11,319 nt of DNA from CAZESS01 sp964594625 (lineage in GTDB: Archaea > Thermoplasmatota > E2 > UBA202 > DSCA01), in assembly GCA_964594625.1 (NCBI GenBank), contig CAZQNC010000040.1, positions 1-11,319 of the forward strand, given 5' to 3'. Position 1 is the stretch's first letter; every line of letters begins with the position of its first letter. The translations under genes and the position numbers were made by a program. Shown in pieces: positions 1 to 6,069 of the stretch. The notes beneath the pieces were generated by a model. It searched no databases, was not told where the DNA came from, and saw only the letters and a list, made by a program, of their open reading frames with translations.

Positions 1-119
1 GCCAGTCTCTCCAGTTCCGACTTGAGCAACTTTGTTACAGCCACAGATACGGACACATCTGAAATCTTTTTCATCTCGTGTTCCAGTTCCTCCGGAACTT
101 CAACTTTCAGTTCAGCCAT
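1..119 (-). CDS. Small antitoxin-like protein, 5' end only (runs off the window)
   Basis: Partial gene: translating the minus strand from the ATG at 119 gives 39 residues before the window edge, beginning MAELKVEVPEELEHEMKK. The short beta-like strand (LKVEVPEELE) followed by a charged helix resembles the N-termini of small archaeal VapB/ribbon-helix-helix antitoxins, which bind DNA and neutralise a partner toxin. It lies downstream of the vapBC pair on the same strand but has its own TATA-like box at about 147-160, so it may be a second module whose toxin lies outside the window. The family call rests on a fragment and is an inference; the reading frame itself looks real because of its composition and upstream promoter-like sequence. 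Confidence 0.55.
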   Translation of the reverse strand, partial: MAELKVEVPEELEHEMKKISDVSVSVAVTKLLKSELERL

Positions 120-146
120 CTTCTACACAAAATATACCCGGCATCC

Positions 147-160
147 TATTTAAATAATTT
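147..160 (-). promoter_or_regulatory. TATA-like box for the partial antitoxin-like gene
   Basis: On the minus strand an A/T block containing TTATTTAAATAG lies about 34 nt before the ATG at 119. A transcript starting about 25 nt downstream would have only a short leader. Confidence 0.4.
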
Positions 161-182
161 CCCGTGCCGAGAGAAAACAGGG

Positions 183-602
183 TCAGGGTATCCGCCGGAT
201 GCCGCCGACGTGCTCGAATCCCCGGTCGAAGGAATAAATCTGTTCGATACCGCGGTGCCGCATTACCTGCACGGCGAGTGCGTCGTTGGCATCAAGTGAC
301 AGCTCCCCCATCAGCTCTATGGCCCCCAGGTAATCCTTCGGGCTCACGCCGTCGATGTGCATGTTGTCCAGCGAATAAAACGTGGTCACAATATGTGCCA
401 GGTCTTCCAGGGACAGCGCCCGCTTCAGGATGTTGACGATTTCAGACAGGTGCACCACCGTCGTCACCACGTCCTCCTCCCCGTCGTTTACCCGCCTGAC
501 TATCTCCTGGGAAGCGGTTTTCATCTCCCGCTGTCTTTTTTGTAGCTTGCCGGTTGGCGTGTAAAATGCGTAGATGAAAATGTTTGCGTCGAGGAATCGC
601 AT
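183..602 (-). CDS. vapC: VapC-type PIN-domain ribonuclease toxin
   Basis: A 139-residue protein, normal length for a VapC toxin. PIN-domain toxins are metal-dependent RNases that cut tRNA, rRNA or mRNA when freed from their antitoxin. The acidic metal-binding set is visible: D5 in the N-terminal LDANIFIY strand, E54 in HLSEIVN, D104 and D107 in SLDANDALA, and D126 in YSFDRGFE. The substrate cannot be told from sequence. The start ATG at 602 directly follows the TAG of the upstream vapB (TAGATG, no spacer), so the pair is surely co-transcribed and probably translationally coupled. No separate promoter is visible. The domain call is solid; the specific biological role is inferred from the family. 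Confidence 0.9.
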   Translation of the reverse strand: MRFLDANIFIYAFYTPTGKLQKRQREMKTASQEIVRRVNDGEEDVVTTVVHLSEIVNILKRALSLEDLAHIVTTFYSLDNMHIDGVSPKDYLGAIELMGELSLDANDALAVQVMRHRGIEQIYSFDRGFEHVGGIRRIP

Positions 603-839
603 CTATTCCACCGTGTAGAATGTTTTCTCGAATGCCTGCCAGTCGTCCAGGTCGACGCCGAGATCGGCGCTGTCGAAAAACGCTGTAAGGTCAACCCGTT
701 TTTTCGGTATGACCTTGAGATACCCTCCTCTTTTTATGACGAATACCTCCCGCTCTTCCTTGAGTTCTTTTTTTCGCCAGTCGGAGGGAATGACAAACCG
801 TCCGTGCTCATCCAGCTTCCGAACCTCCACGTCTTCCAT
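603..839 (-). CDS. vapB: VapB-type antitoxin with AbrB/MazE-like swapped-hairpin domain
   Basis: A 78-residue protein starting MEDVEVRKLDEHGRFVIP. The N-terminal pattern (V-x-K-L-D-x-x-G-R-x-x-I-P) is typical of the SpoVT/AbrB fold, a DNA-binding dimer, here at about residues 3-47. The acidic C-terminal tail (about 50-78, with DSADLGVDLDDW) fits the toxin-wrapping segment of VapB antitoxins. The gene ends in TAG immediately before the vapC ATG. Family knowledge says the VapB-VapC complex represses its own promoter. The TATA-like box at about 858-870 is about 26 nt upstream of the ATG and no Shine-Dalgarno is visible, so the message is probably leaderless. Confidence 0.88.
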   Translation of the reverse strand: MEDVEVRKLDEHGRFVIPSDWRKKELKEEREVFVIKRGGYLKVIPKKRVDLTAFFDSADLGVDLDDWQAFEKTFYTVE

Positions 840-857
840 ACAATACTAAAAAAACCA

Positions 858-870
858 TTTATTTAAATTT
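858..870 (-). promoter_or_regulatory. vapBC promoter (TATA-like box)
   Basis: The minus strand reads AAATTTAAATAAA, centred about 26 nt before the vapB ATG at 839. This is the distance expected between an archaeal TATA box and a transcription start lying at the start codon. Confidence 0.6.
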
Positions 871-971
871 TATGGTAAATTATGCATTTTATCCCAAAAA
901 TAAGCTTTTGAACCATTTCCTGTATTTGCCGGATGCATTTTTTCAACCGGTGCCTCTGGGCCGTGACGCGC

Positions 972-1409
972 CTATTCCCGCACAATCATCACGGGGCCGT
1001 CGGCGTGGTGCATGACTTTTTCCGATACGGAGCCGATGAGAATGCGGTCCAGGGCGGTCATCCCCTTGCTACCCATCACGATGAGATCGTTTTTGCCTGC
1101 AACCTCGATTATCTCGTGGTCGGGGATGCCCTCCACCATTTTTTTCTCCACCGTTACATCTTCCTCCATGCCCATGCTCTCCACCTCGTCCAGCGCCGCC
1201 AGCCCCTCTTTTTCCAGGAAGATGTCGATGTTGAACGAGCCCAGCTCCTCGGGTGAGGGAATCTTGGCGATGAGCGAGGCGTCGACGACGTAGAGTGCGA
1301 CCACCTTGATACCGAGATGTTTCGCCAGGTAGATCGCCCTGCCGGCCGCCTTTTTTGCTCCCTCCGAACCGTCGATGGGTGCGATGATTCGCTCGAATGC
1401 TCGTGCCAT
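972..1409 (-). CDS. Universal stress protein, UspA family, ATP-binding type
   Basis: A 145-residue protein with a single Usp domain, the usual length for a one-domain cytoplasmic Usp. It starts MARAFERIIAPIDGSEGAKKA, with the conserved first strand and aspartate, and carries the ATP-binding motif G-x2-G-x9-G-S near the C-terminus (G113, G116, G126, S127). ATP-binding Usp proteins dimerise and act in stress tolerance by poorly defined means. The start at 1409 is supported by a perfect ATTTAAAT box 24-31 nt upstream (1433-1440), just past the metK stop codon. The gene is therefore likely transcribed independently and leaderless, although it follows metK on the same strand. No specific partner is evident. 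Confidence 0.93.
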   Translation of the reverse strand: MARAFERIIAPIDGSEGAKKAAGRAIYLAKHLGIKVVALYVVDASLIAKIPSPEELGSFNIDIFLEKEGLAALDEVESMGMEEDVTVEKKMVEGIPDHEIIEVAGKNDLIVMGSKGMTALDRILIGSVSEKVMHHADGPVMIVRE

Positions 1410-1432
1410 TGCCCGTTAAATGCTAATGTGGC

Positions 1433-1440
1433 ATTTAAAT
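1433..1440 (-). promoter_or_regulatory. TATA-like box for the universal stress protein gene
   Basis: Palindromic ATTTAAAT, centred about 27 nt before the ATG at 1409 and squeezed between it and the metK stop codon (1448-1450). This indicates a leaderless, independently transcribed gene. Confidence 0.6.
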
Positions 1441-1447
1441 GTATGCT

Positions 1448-2602
1448 CTACAGGCCGGCTTCGTCGCGGAGCACCGGAGCCAGGTCGGTTTTCTCCCAGG
1501 TGAAATCGGGATCGTTGCGGCCGAAATGCCCGTAGTTGCTCGTCTTCTGGTAGATGGGCCTGAGCAGGTCGAGCTGCTCGATGATGCCCTTCGGCGTGGT
1601 CTCGAAATGCTCGTTGACCAGCTTCAGGATGTCCCGGGCGGGGATACGCTCGGTGCCGAAGCAGTCGACCATCAGGGACAACGGCTCGGTGATGCCGATA
1701 ACATATGACAGCTGCACCTCGCATTTGTCACATACTCCGGCGGCGACCAGGTTTTTGGCGATGTACCGGGCCATGTAGGCCGCCGACTTGTCCACCTTGG
1801 TGGGATCTTTCCCGGAAAACGCGCCGCCGCCGTGGCCGGCCACGCCGCCGTACGTGTCAGCGATGATTTTCCGCCCGGTCATGCCCACGTCTGCGACGGG
1901 GCCGCCCTTGACAAACCGGCCGGTGTTGTTGATGTAAAACTGGGTTGCATCGTTCAGCCAGTCGCCGCAGACGGGCTCGATGACCTCCCGCTGGATGTCC
2001 CCCCGGAGTTTTTCCAGCTCAACGTCTTCGTCGTGCTGCGCCGCCACCACGACGGAGGTCAGATGCTGCGGCTGGCCGTCCTCGTAGCTGGCCGTCACCT
2101 GTGTTTTGCCGTCGGGACGCAGATACGGCAGAATATGTTTTTTTCGGACTTCTTCCAGTCGCTGCGCGAGCTTGTGCGCCGTCATGATGGTCAACGGCAT
2201 GTATTCCTTCGTTTCTGTTGTGGCGTAGCCGGACATCATGCCCTGGTCGCCGGCGCCGACGTCATCTTCCTTGTTGACGCCCATGGCGATGTCCTCAGAC
2301 TGGCTGTGGATGCTGGTGAGCACGCCGACCGTGTTGTAGTCAAACCCGTAGACCGGCTTGTCGTAGCCGACCTCGGCGATGACATTGCGCACGATTTCGG
2401 GTATCTCCACGTATGCCTCGGTGGTTATCTCGCCGCTGACGATGACGAAGCCCATCCCCGCCATGGTCTCGCAGGCCACCCGTGCCCGGGTGTCCTGCTC
2501 GATTATCTCATCCAAGACCGCGTCGCTTATCTTGTCGCATACCTTGTCCGGGTGCCCCTCCGCCATGGACTCTGAGGTAAACAGAAAGTTTCCCTTCTTC
2601 AT
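1448..2602 (-). CDS. metK: S-adenosylmethionine synthetase, bacterial type
   Basis: A 384-residue enzyme making S-adenosylmethionine from methionine and ATP, the methyl and radical-SAM donor of the cell. Bacterial/eukaryotic MetK signatures are present: the ATP-binding S-E-S-x2-E-G-H-P-D-K (10-20, with H17 and D19), the hexapeptide GAGDQG (116-121), the phosphate-contacting RPDGKTQVT (162-170), the glycine-rich GGGAFSGKD (258-266), and the C-terminal YGHFGR...WEKTD. The length and motifs match the bacterial family, not the divergent ~400-residue archaeal MAT (COG1812) most archaea use, which suggests transfer. The start at 2602 is supported by a TATA-like box at 2623-2630. The sequence is complete with no missing key residue. 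Confidence 0.97.
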   Translation of the reverse strand: MKKGNFLFTSESMAEGHPDKVCDKISDAVLDEIIEQDTRARVACETMAGMGFVIVSGEITTEAYVEIPEIVRNVIAEVGYDKPVYGFDYNTVGVLTSIHSQSEDIAMGVNKEDDVGAGDQGMMSGYATTETKEYMPLTIMTAHKLAQRLEEVRKKHILPYLRPDGKTQVTASYEDGQPQHLTSVVVAAQHDEDVELEKLRGDIQREVIEPVCGDWLNDATQFYINNTGRFVKGGPVADVGMTGRKIIADTYGGVAGHGGGAFSGKDPTKVDKSAAYMARYIAKNLVAAGVCDKCEVQLSYVIGITEPLSLMVDCFGTERIPARDILKLVNEHFETTPKGIIEQLDLLRPIYQKTSNYGHFGRNDPDFTWEKTDLAPVLRDEAGL

Positions 2603-2622
2603 GACCCGGAATATGGCGCGGC

Positions 2623-2630
2623 AATATTAA
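2623..2630 (-). promoter_or_regulatory. metK promoter (TATA-like box)
   Basis: TTAATATT on the minus strand, centred about 25 nt before the metK ATG, with no Shine-Dalgarno between. It is weaker than the other boxes but at the expected spacing for a leaderless transcript. Confidence 0.45.
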
Positions 2631-2644
2631 TGTAATGGTGGACG

Positions 2645-3160
2645 CTAGATGCGCTCCTCCCGCCGGGTGAGATAATATTTTTGGAGATGCACCGGAAAAT
2701 CCCGCCGGGGGATATATCCCAGTGACAGCCACCGCTCGACGGTGTCGACGGCATCCTGCAATCGCTGCCTGGCTGGTTCGTCGGATGCTATGCTGCGCAG
2801 CGCGTCCAGCACCGCCAGGTTGTAATGTATCCAGGTGACCTCCTGGAACGGGGTGAACTGGTGCACGGCGTAGGGATTGTAGAGCACGTTTTCCGCCAGC
2901 TTCTGTTCCTTGTACATCTCCAGCACGTTCATGTACAGATGGGCCAGCAGCCATATCGCGCCCAGGATGACCAGGAACACCAGCGCCACGCCCACATAGG
3001 GATGGATGCCCCGCCAGGCGATGTAGGGGTAGGCGGTCAGCGCGATGTTGAGCGTGAGCAGCACCACGCTGCCCACCATGGCCACCTGCTTTACCTTGGT
3101 CAATTCGACGTTGAACGTTTTCTTTATCTCCCTGAAAAAGGTCATGATATCACGCCGCAT
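2645..3160 (-). CDS. Unrecognised membrane protein with two transmembrane helices
   Basis: A 171-residue protein that I cannot assign to a named family. After a basic N-terminus (REIKKTFNVELTKVK) there are two hydrophobic helices at about residues 26-46 and 53-78, joined by a short YIAWRGIHPY loop. A soluble, charged C-terminal domain (about 80-171) follows, with a tyrosine/proline stretch (LYNPYAVHQFTPF) and a helical amphipathic region. The short loop and basic N-terminus suggest a helical hairpin with both ends in the cytoplasm (inference). An alternative start is the ATG at 3145 (MTFFREIKK), five residues in; neither start has a clear Shine-Dalgarno. It lies upstream of metK on the same strand, but metK seems to have its own promoter. 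Confidence 0.75.
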   Translation of the reverse strand: MRRDIMTFFREIKKTFNVELTKVKQVAMVGSVVLLTLNIALTAYPYIAWRGIHPYVGVALVFLVILGAIWLLAHLYMNVLEMYKEQKLAENVLYNPYAVHQFTPFQEVTWIHYNLAVLDALRSIASDEPARQRLQDAVDTVERWLSLGYIPRRDFPVHLQKYYLTRREERI

Positions 3161-3203
3161 ATATCGCTGAGCTGCACATGAACGTTTCGCCGTCGAAAAT
3201 GAG

Positions 3204-3288
3204 TGCAGGGGACGAGATTTGAACTCGCGGACCTCTACAGGACAAGGCCCTCAACCTTGCGCCGTTAACCTGGCTTGGCTACCCCTGC
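3204..3288 (-). tRNA. tRNA-Leu (anticodon GAG)
   Basis: An 85-nt class II tRNA on the minus strand. The acceptor arms GCAGGGG (3282-3288) and CCCCTGC (3205-3211) pair perfectly and the discriminator is A. The anticodon arm is CAAGG-TTGAGGG-CCTTG, giving GAG, which reads leucine codons CUC/CUU. A long variable arm, as expected for leucine, precedes the T arm GCGAG-TTCAAAT-CTCGT (one G-U pair). No intron is present and CCA is not encoded, so it is added after transcription. A TATA-like box lies at about 3314-3322 and a short T run follows the 3' end. Confidence 0.96.
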
Positions 3289-3312
3289 ATCAGGTGAATG
3301 CATATGGCCCGT

Positions 3313-4734
3313 CTATTTAAAAGTTAATCGCCTGCGTACTGCGAATGTCAGCCCTATGGCAATGCAGGCGGCAAGCACGGAAAACCCGGGTGTTTTTTCT
3401 TCCTCGCCGATCACGATTTCCCGTGTCGCCGTGGCGGTGGCGCCGTCGTCGTCCCGGACGGTCAGGGTGACCGTGTATACGCCTTTGTCGGTGTATACGT
3501 GTGTGGGGTTTGGCTGGCTGGATGCCGCGCCGTCGCCGAACGTCCATTCCCATGCCATGATGCTGCCGTCGGGGTCGCTGCCGCTGCCGGTGAAGTTGAC
3601 GTGGTCGTTGGCCCGTGGCTGCTCGGGCGTCCAGGTCATGTTTGCCGAGGGCGGCAGGTTGTCCGGCTGATATGTCGTGGTGTATATCTCCCGGTCGATG
3701 TACACCTGGTTGGGGGGTACGATGTGCTGGGTGTAGACGGCTCCGGTGGCCACGATTCCGTCCAGCTCGGCTGCGTCCCATGCAACGTCGCCGCCGCTTC
3801 CGTTCGCATTGTACCGGACGACGTCGGTGAACGTCCCGTTGGGCAGGTATTCCGTCAGCAGGAAATCACGGGATTTCGAGCTCTGGTTGTAGGTGCTCCC
3901 GCTGACGTATACGCGGCCCTGTGCGGCCAGCAATGCGTTGCCCGCCGCCCCATTGTCATGGTAGTGGCGGGTCAGGTTGCCCGCGGCTATCGATGGCACT
4001 GTCACCAGGGACAGGTTTCCATCGGTGGCGCTGTCCAGGAGCACGATGCCGTCCGGGGTGGCGGCCACATCCCGTATCGCCGCTTTGGGTATGGTCCGGG
4101 TGCCGGTTATGCTGCCTGTTTCGTCCAGGGAGTGGAGGATGCCGCTGCCGTCGTGTGTGCCGGCGACCAGTATCGTGTTCTCGCTGACGTCGACGCCGTA
4201 CAGGCATCCCGGGCCGCTGGTGTTCCAGGCCACTTCTCCCTCTGTATCGAAGGCGATGACGTGGTAGCGGGCTTCGCCGACGTCGTCGGCGCATCCGACC
4301 ACGATGGTGTGGTTTCCGATGATTGCCATGTCGGTGACGCTGCACTGGCGCCGCCATCTGTTTTCCCAGAGCTGTGTGCCGTTGGCCTGGAATGTCTTGA
4401 TGACGCAGGTGCCGTTGGTGAAGGCGATGCTGACCGAGGTGGCGGTGGCGGCGACGGCCACATGCCGGTATTCCTCCTTTGTCATCCGTCGCTCGGGAAC
4501 GGTGAACTGTTTCTCCCATGCAACGTCGCCGCTGGCGTTGTATTTCAGCAGCCGGTAGCCGTCGAATGAGCCGATGGAGAGACCGGCGACGTATACGCTG
4601 TTGTTGGCCGCCGCGATGCTTCGCCCCTCGTCGTATCCGGGCTGGCTGTATACGCCCCATGCCCCCTCGCCGACGGGTATGAGCATGGCGGCGATACCGA
4701 GCGTTATGACCCCTGCTATAGCTTTGTGCCCCAT
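3313..4734 (-). CDS. Secreted surface protein: propeller-like repeats, PKD domain, PGF-CTERM anchor
   Basis: A 473-residue exported protein of unknown specific role. Layout: a signal peptide (about 1-25, hydrophobic AGVITLGIAAMLIPVG, then GEGA); a long region (about 30-355) with repeated strand motifs of the form x-F/Y-x3-G-x3-W (LLKYNASGDVAW, IKTFQANGTQLW, VIAFDTEGEVAW) as in beta-propeller repeats; a PKD domain (about 361-443) with the hallmark WTFGDG and HVYTDKGVYTVTLTV; and a C-terminal TPGF motif, hydrophobic helix (about 452-466) and RRR. The last three elements fit PGF-CTERM, which archaeosortase A processes for lipid anchoring at the cell surface. Many N-x-S/T sites fit glycosylation. 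The start at 4734 was chosen because the signal peptide begins there; a longer open frame upstream overlaps rpe. Confidence 0.88.
   Translation of the reverse strand: MGHKAIAGVITLGIAAMLIPVGEGAWGVYSQPGYDEGRSIAAANNSVYVAGLSIGSFDGYRLLKYNASGDVAWEKQFTVPERRMTKEEYRHVAVAATATSVSIAFTNGTCVIKTFQANGTQLWENRWRRQCSVTDMAIIGNHTIVVGCADDVGEARYHVIAFDTEGEVAWNTSGPGCLYGVDVSENTILVAGTHDGSGILHSLDETGSITGTRTIPKAAIRDVAATPDGIVLLDSATDGNLSLVTVPSIAAGNLTRHYHDNGAAGNALLAAQGRVYVSGSTYNQSSKSRDFLLTEYLPNGTFTDVVRYNANGSGGDVAWDAAELDGIVATGAVYTQHIVPPNQVYIDREIYTTTYQPDNLPPSANMTWTPEQPRANDHVNFTGSGSDPDGSIMAWEWTFGDGAASSQPNPTHVYTDKGVYTVTLTVRDDDGATATATREIVIGEEEKTPGFSVLAACIAIGLTFAVRRRLTFK
3314..3322 (-). promoter_or_regulatory. tRNA-Leu promoter (TATA-like box)
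   Basis: TTTTAAATA on the minus strand, about 30 nt before the tRNA 5' end. It overlaps the last codons and TAG stop (3313-3315) of the PKD surface protein gene. Confidence 0.55.
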
Positions 4735-4749
4735 GGCAATCAATCGGGG

Positions 4750-4760
4750 TATAATTATTT
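4750..4760 (-). promoter_or_regulatory. TATA-like box for the PKD surface protein gene
   Basis: AAATAATTATA on the minus strand, centred about 20-23 nt before the ATG at 4734 and overlapping the stop codon of rpe. The spacing is slightly short, so the call is tentative. Confidence 0.35.
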
Positions 4761-5390
4761 CAACTTTTTGATGGCCGCCGCGTAGTCCGGGCTGCCGAAC
4801 ACGGCTGACCCGGCGACCATGACGTCTGCCCCCCGTTGTCGTACCGTGTCGACGTTTGCCGGGGTGATGCCGCCGTCCGCCTGGAGATATGCGTCGCTGT
4901 CGCCGACGAGGTCGCGGGCCCTGGCTATCTTGGGGAGCATGGATTCGATGAAGCATTGTCCGCCATAGCCGGGGTTGACGGTCATGATGAGCAGGAGGTC
5001 GATGTCCCCGGCGACGTTTTCTATGAGGGACAGCGGCGACCCCGGGTTGAGGGAGACGCCGGCTTTGCAGCCCGTGTCGTGTATCTGCCCGATGAGCCGG
5101 TGGAGATGGTCGGCTGCTTCGGCGTGCACGGTGATGATGTCCGCTCCTGCCTCGGCGAACGGGTTGATGGAGCGCCCGGGCTCGGCTATCATGAGGTGGA
5201 CGTCGAAGGGCAGCTCTGTATGGCCACGGAGGTCTGCTACCACTGCGGGGCCGATGGTGATGTTGGGGACGAAGTGGCCGTCCATGACGTCGAGGTGTAT
5301 CCAGTCGGCGCCGGCCGCGTCGATGGCCCGTATTTCCTCTCCGAGGCGGGAGAAATCGGCGGACAGGATGGAGGGCGCCACCAGTGTCAT
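4755..5390 (-). CDS. rpe: Ribulose-phosphate 3-epimerase
   Basis: A 211-residue TIM-barrel enzyme interconverting D-ribulose 5-phosphate and D-xylulose 5-phosphate (pentose phosphate and Calvin-type pathways). Visible hallmarks: APSILSADF (5-13), WIHLDVMDGHFVPN (30-43, with metal ligands H32 and catalytic D34), PFDVHLMI (61-68, H65), TVNPGYGGQ (137-145) and the second catalytic aspartate D172 in ADGGI. The phosphate site GSAVF is near the end. The start at 5390 matches the family N-terminus (MTLVAPSILS); a 31-residue upstream extension would run into the Lrp gene. A TATA-like box at 5411-5418 fits a leaderless message. Many archaea lack this enzyme and make pentoses by the reverse ribulose-monophosphate route, so its presence is notable. 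Confidence 0.95.
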   Translation of the reverse strand: MTLVAPSILSADFSRLGEEIRAIDAAGADWIHLDVMDGHFVPNITIGPAVVADLRGHTELPFDVHLMIAEPGRSINPFAEAGADIITVHAEAADHLHRLIGQIHDTGCKAGVSLNPGSPLSLIENVAGDIDLLLIMTVNPGYGGQCFIESMLPKIARARDLVGDSDAYLQADGGITPANVDTVRQRGADVMVAGSAVFGSPDYAAAIKKLK

Positions 5391-5410
5391 GCTGGTAAAG
5401 GCTGACCGGG

Positions 5411-5418
5411 CTTTAAAG
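5411..5418 (-). promoter_or_regulatory. rpe promoter (TATA-like box)
   Basis: CTTTAAAG, centred about 24 nt before the rpe ATG at 5390. It sits in the short gap after the Lrp stop codon, so rpe can be transcribed independently of the regulator gene. Confidence 0.5.
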
Positions 5419-5428
5419 CTTTGTGACG

Positions 5429-5953
5429 TCAGGGGGAGACGAACTCGGTGAGATGGTCTATCTCCGGGTTGACCTTGCCCCATCGGATGGAGGTGAAGGC
5501 CACGCTGCTCAGCTCGGGTTTTTCCAGGGTGAGCCCCCAGTATTCCTTGCGGAGGTTGTCGTAGTATTTTCGGGCGGTCGCCCAGTTTTTGGCCGCGAAG
5601 ACGACGATCCAGTCATAGGTGCCGGTCAGGTGGTAGACGTCGATGAGCCGGACCTGCATCTGGCCGGGGACGTCCTCCCGCACCCGGCGTATCTGCTGCC
5701 GGGCGAAATCCTCCGTCATGGGACGGGTTTTCATGAACACCATGAACAGCCGCCAGCCCAGTTTTTCCTCGTTGACGACGGCGGTGTACCCCCAGATGGT
5801 GTTGGATTCCTCGAGCTTGTTCTGTTCGCGCCAGATTTTCTGCCGGTAGGTGTCGCATTTCTCGGCGATTTTTTGCAGGCTTTGCCGCGCGTCGATGAGC
5901 AGCTGGTCCAAAGTCTCGCTTACCTTGAACAGCGTCGTGTTACTTTTCTTCAT
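5429..5953 (-). CDS. Lrp/AsnC family transcriptional regulator
   Basis: A 174-residue protein with the two-part Lrp layout. An N-terminal helix-turn-helix (about 14-52) is followed by the typical linker WGYTAVVNEEKLGW. A C-terminal RAM (ligand/oligomerisation) domain covers about 68-160 and includes the TGTYDWIVVF strand. The family binds DNA as dimers or higher oligomers and often senses amino acids; the effector here cannot be told. The HTH is somewhat degenerate (CDTYRQKIWREQNKLEES), but helix spacing is intact. It is transcribed away from the small-gene operon at 6070 and precedes rpe on the same strand, so either could be a target (inference). GGTGAT 3 nt before the ATG is a possible Shine-Dalgarno. 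Confidence 0.85.
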   Translation of the reverse strand: MKKSNTTLFKVSETLDQLLIDARQSLQKIAEKCDTYRQKIWREQNKLEESNTIWGYTAVVNEEKLGWRLFMVFMKTRPMTEDFARQQIRRVREDVPGQMQVRLIDVYHLTGTYDWIVVFAAKNWATARKYYDNLRKEYWGLTLEKPELSSVAFTSIRWGKVNPEIDHLTEFVSP

Positions 5954-5980
5954 TTTATCACCATATAACTCTATTTTGTT

Positions 5981-5990
5981 ACAAATATAT
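5981..5990 (-). promoter_or_regulatory. Lrp gene promoter (TATA-like box)
   Basis: ATATATTTGT on the minus strand, centred about 34 nt before the ATG at 5953. It would give a leader of roughly 10 nt carrying the GGTGAT ribosome-binding sequence. Confidence 0.45.
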
Positions 5991-6000
5991 GTGGCATAGC

Positions 6001-6010
6001 TATTTATATG
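6001..6010 (+). promoter_or_regulatory. TATA-like box for the small-protein operon
   Basis: TATTTATATG in an A/T-rich block, diverging from the Lrp gene. A start about 25 nt downstream (about 6030) would give a leader of roughly 40 nt, unlike the leaderless genes elsewhere in the window. Confidence 0.5.
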
Positions 6011-6035
6011 TTACTGAAGTTAGCATTTTGCTGAG

Positions 6036-6055
6036 ACACTGGCGGGAGCCAGTGT
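6036..6055 (+). promoter_or_regulatory. Perfect 5'-leader hairpin with GNRA-type loop
   Basis: ACACTGGC (6036-6043) and GCCAGTGT (6048-6055) are perfect complements separated by GGGA, which fits a GNRA tetraloop. The 8-bp stem sits in the predicted untranslated leader and its 3' arm ends exactly where the Shine-Dalgarno begins. It may set ribosome access or mRNA stability; as DNA it is also a palindrome that a regulator such as the divergent Lrp protein could bind. Function is inferred; the symmetry is seen directly. Confidence 0.65.
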
Positions 6056-6063
6056 GGAGGTGA
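6056..6063 (+). promoter_or_regulatory. Strong Shine-Dalgarno sequence
   Basis: GGAGGTGA, fully complementary to the archaeal 16S rRNA 3' end, ends 6 nt before the ATG at 6070. It fixes that start and is the strongest ribosome-binding site in the window. Confidence 0.8.
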
Positions 6064-6069
6064 ACCAGC

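Noticed and set aside
1832..2575. Long plus-strand open frame (247 codons) opposite metK
   Set aside because: Shadow of the highly conserved metK in GC-rich DNA; no promoter, no ribosome-binding site, composition rich in H, V, D and G typical of antisense frames.
3499..4569. Long plus-strand open frame (356 codons) opposite the PKD protein gene
   Set aside because: Antisense shadow; the minus-strand protein has a signal peptide, PKD domain and sorting signal.
4735..4956. N-terminal extension of the PKD protein
   Set aside because: The 74 extra residues are arginine/glycine-rich, overlap rpe, and would bury the signal peptide.
5391..5483. N-terminal extension of rpe
   Set aside because: The 31 extra residues overlap the Lrp gene and do not match the family, which starts at MTLVAPSIL; a TATA-like box lies inside the extension.
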